From positions 124,001 through 188,000 of the forward strand of contig JAZORR010000050.1 in the NCBI GenBank assembly GCA_045656705.1: a stretch of 64,000 bases of DNA, given 5' to 3'. Shown here one piece after another: positions 62,324-64,000 of the stretch. The position numbers and the translations under genes were made by a program. Source of the DNA: RGIG4576 sp045656705. GTDB lineage: Bacteria > Bacteroidota > Bacteroidia > Bacteroidales > Muribaculaceae. Numbering within the stretch: the stretch's first letter is position 1; each line of letters begins with the position of its first letter. The notes under the pieces are model-generated. The model saw nothing but the letters and a program-made list of their open reading frames with translations, did no database searches and was not told where the DNA came from.

Positions 62324-62372
62324 AAATAAGCGGCTATGTCAAGAGAATTTGAGGCATAGTCGCTTATTTTTT
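62324..62372 (+). terminator. Terminator of the signalling operon
   Basis: AAATAAGCGGCTATG (62324-62338) pairs with CATAGTCGCTTATTT (62355-62369) with one mismatch, then a T-run. It may also serve mntP on the other strand. Confidence 0.8.
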
Positions 62373-62393
62373 CTATTTCTAATATTACTTATA

Positions 62394-62951
62394 TCAGAAA
62401 CATGTGTGCTCTACTAAGATTTTAATACCCATAAGCACAAGCACTACGCCTCCAGTAAATTCAGCTTTAGATTTATATTTCATTCCAAATATATTACCAA
62501 TCTTCAAGCCTATAGCCGAAAGTGTTGCTGTGATTATACCTATGGCAGCAACAGCTAACCAAAGATCAACTTTCAAAAATGCAAACGACACACCCACGGC
62601 AAGCGCATCGATACTGGTAGCCACAGCAAGCATTAACATGGTACGAATCGAAAAATTATCATCTTGATCATCTTCCTCTTTTGAGAATGAATCTCTAATC
62701 ATATTGAAACCAATTATACCTAAAAGGAAAAATGCAACCCAGTGGTCGAAATCTCTTACTATGGCAGTGAAGGTAGCGCCCAAGAGATACCCGATTAGTG
62801 GCATAAGCGCCTGAAATCCTCCAAACCACAATGCAACACTCAAGAAATGATTAAATTTAATTTTTTTTAACAAAAGGCCCTTACCTATCGATACCGCAAA
62901 GGCATCCATAGCCAATCCCACTGCGATAATTATCAATTCTATAATTCCCAT
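62394..62951 (-). CDS. mntP: Manganese efflux pump MntP
   Basis: Six-helix inner-membrane exporter of Mn2+, 185 residues, standard length. The paired family motifs with conserved Asp are visible: GLAMDAFAVSIGKGL in helix 1 and ATSIDALAVGVSFA in helix 4. The hydrophobic segments are evenly spaced, with a hydrophilic loop of about 15 residues between halves (SFSKEEDDQDDNFSIRT). No mntP riboswitch-like element was seen in the 100 bases upstream. Confidence 0.95.
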   Translation of the reverse strand: MGIIELIIIAVGLAMDAFAVSIGKGLLLKKIKFNHFLSVALWFGGFQALMPLIGYLLGATFTAIVRDFDHWVAFFLLGIIGFNMIRDSFSKEEDDQDDNFSIRTMLMLAVATSIDALAVGVSFAFLKVDLWLAVAAIGIITATLSAIGLKIGNIFGMKYKSKAEFTGGVVLVLMGIKILVEHTCF

Positions 62952-62970
62952 ATTTCATTTAATTTGACTG

Positions 62971-62978
62971 CAAATATA
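62971..62978 (-). promoter_or_regulatory. -7 element (TAnnTTTG) of mntP
   Basis: On the minus strand TATATTTG, 19 bases before the mntP start codon. Confidence 0.5.
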
Positions 62979-62993
62979 ACACCAAAAAAACAA

Positions 62994-63025
62994 ATTCTCC
63001 TCATGACACAAGTCACAAGGAGAAT
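62994..63025 (-). terminator. Terminator of the pullulanase gene
   Basis: ATTCTCCT (62994-63001) pairs with AGGAGAAT (63018-63025), with inner pairing of TGAC/GTCA; a T-run follows on the minus strand, 29 bases past the stop. Confidence 0.75.
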
Positions 63026-63054
63026 ATATATAATCAATTCAAATAAGAATTAAC

Positions 63055-64000
63055 TTACTTTGCAAGGATAAGAGCTGTGCGAGGCGACACTATAAGTTTT
63101 CCACCTTGACTCTTTTCAAGTCCAGCCTCGTCTACTTTTCCATCTTTCACTACCACAGTCCAATCTCCTTCTGGTATAGCAACCTCATTGGCCTTTGTTG
63201 CGCCATTAAAGATTACTTTGATTTCGTTCCAAGTGTCTCCATTTGCATTGTTCTTAATAGAGTAAGAAATCAAATTTGGTTCAGATATTTCATCAAACAC
63301 AATATTTTTCGCAACCTCTTCAGCTGTAGACATACGGAATGCTGGGTGAAGTTTACGAAGGTTGATAATTCCCTTATAATAGTCGAACAAGTCACGGTAT
63401 TCCTTCTTTTGGTTCCAATCAATAGCATTAATTTCATCAGGCGAGCAATATGAATTATGTACGCCCTTCTTGTCACGGAACACTTCTTCCCCGGTGAACA
63501 TAAAAGGTATACCTTGAGAAGTGAATACAATAGTTTGTGCTAATTTAGCCACAGCTACGCGTTCCTCTACAGTAGTTCCCGGCATAGACTTGGCAAGTTT
63601 ATCGGTCAAACAAAGGTCGTCGTGACACGACACATAGTTCACCACTTGCACAGGATGATTAGCATAACCAAATTTCGAATTATTGCACTTTGTGAAATCT
63701 ATTTGAGGGTGAGCAGTTGCACCAACGATACCAAATTTCACAGTTTCTTCGTTTCCTGCTTTACCCGAAGCAAAACCAGGATCGGCAGCATTGCTATAAT
63801 GACCTTTCACTGCATCGCGAATATCATCACTAAACACAGCGATATCAGGCATTTTGCCCACATGCTCTTTCAATGCACGACGTTCCACAGGAAGAGGAGA
63901 ATCGGAACAAGTCCAACCTTCGCCATAAATAATTACATCTGGTTTAATAGCATTAGCTGCTTCAGCTACTGCATTCATGGTTTCAATATCATGAATAGCC
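63055..64000 (-). CDS. pulA: Type I pullulanase (GH13), C-terminal part
   Basis: The frame continues through the right edge; in-frame codons upstream of the first visible Met are open, so this is an internal piece. It encodes the later part of a GH13 barrel: VIIYGEGWTCSDSPLP with the acid/base Glu, NYVSCHDDLCL with the transition-state His-Asp pair, and IPFMFTGEEVFRDKKGVHNSYCSPDEINAIDW, then the all-beta C-domain. The YGEGW...DSPLP and SxHDN-type pattern fits pullulanase (alpha-1,6 debranching) better than amylase. Its own terminator follows. Confidence 0.88.
   Translation of the reverse strand, partial: AIHDIETMNAVAEAANAIKPDVIIYGEGWTCSDSPLPVERRALKEHVGKMPDIAVFSDDIRDAVKGHYSNAADPGFASGKAGNEETVKFGIVGATAHPQIDFTKCNNSKFGYANHPVQVVNYVSCHDDLCLTDKLAKSMPGTTVEERVAVAKLAQTIVFTSQGIPFMFTGEEVFRDKKGVHNSYCSPDEINAIDWNQKKEYRDLFDYYKGIINLRKLHPAFRMSTAEEVAKNIVFDEISEPNLISYSIKNNANGDTWNEIKVIFNGATKANEVAIPEGDWTVVVKDGKVDEAGLEKSQGGKLIVSPRTALILAK

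Noticed and set aside
62952..63054. Possible Mn riboswitch before mntP
   Set aside because: The interval is about 100 bases, mostly terminator of the pullulanase gene and the -7 element; no paired-leg structure of the yybP-ykoY type was seen.

Overview
The window comes from an AT-rich member of the Bacteroidales, most likely near Prevotellaceae or Muribaculaceae. Four things point there: Bacteroidota-specific families (DUF5606, DUF4835/PorD, DUF5686, gliding-type CHU_C domain), many TAnnTTTG -7 promoter elements with no clear Shine-Dalgarno sites, the conserved recN-porD-exonuclease-dnaN cluster, and bifunctional DAHP synthase/chorismate mutase. No rRNA, tRNA, CRISPR array or insertion sequence was seen.

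Positions 1-13.1 kb hold housekeeping genes: cell-wall amidase beside an MCE-type transporter gene, aroE, a ComEC-like protein, coaE-ybbR-yajC-nusB on the minus strand, then rlmB-recN-porD-exonuclease-dnaN. Positions 13.3-33.6 kb hold a PepO-like peptidase, an ABC-F ATPase, pyrD-pyrK, a small HTH regulator, uvrA, envelope proteins (CHU_C protein, OmpA-like protein, DmpA-like peptidase, DUF5686 protein), CYTH, rlmD and trigger factor.

Positions 33.9-38.0 kb are a complete phenylalanine/tyrosine operon (pheA, aminotransferase, DAHP synthase-chorismate mutase, tyrA). It is preceded by an unannotated 24-residue leader peptide with 11 aromatic residues in 12 positions, followed by mutually exclusive antiterminator and terminator hairpins. 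This is a textbook ribosome-mediated attenuator and one of the two best findings. Positions 38.5-46.6 kb hold clpB, lon and htpG. clpB and htpG each carry a full sigma-54 (-24/-12) promoter match.

Positions 46.7-53.7 kb hold a CPA2 antiporter, a zeta-like kinase with a small downstream partner, a beta-barrel protein, a GMP synthase whose glutaminase half is shortened and lacks its catalytic residues, and a TonB-domain protein. Positions 53.8-62.3 kb form an accessory signalling island related in composition to the YegL-YegK-YegI / TerY-P triad: a MIDAS-bearing VWA protein, a MIDAS-defective VWA paralogue, a PP2C phosphatase, two atypical kinases (one membrane-anchored with the same domain on both sides of the membrane segment), an SH3-multispanning membrane protein, and a divergent DA1-type zinc peptidase. 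The window ends with mntP and the C-terminal part of a type I pullulanase.

Most 3' ends carry clear hairpin terminators, and several of these helped decide start codons of the following genes.
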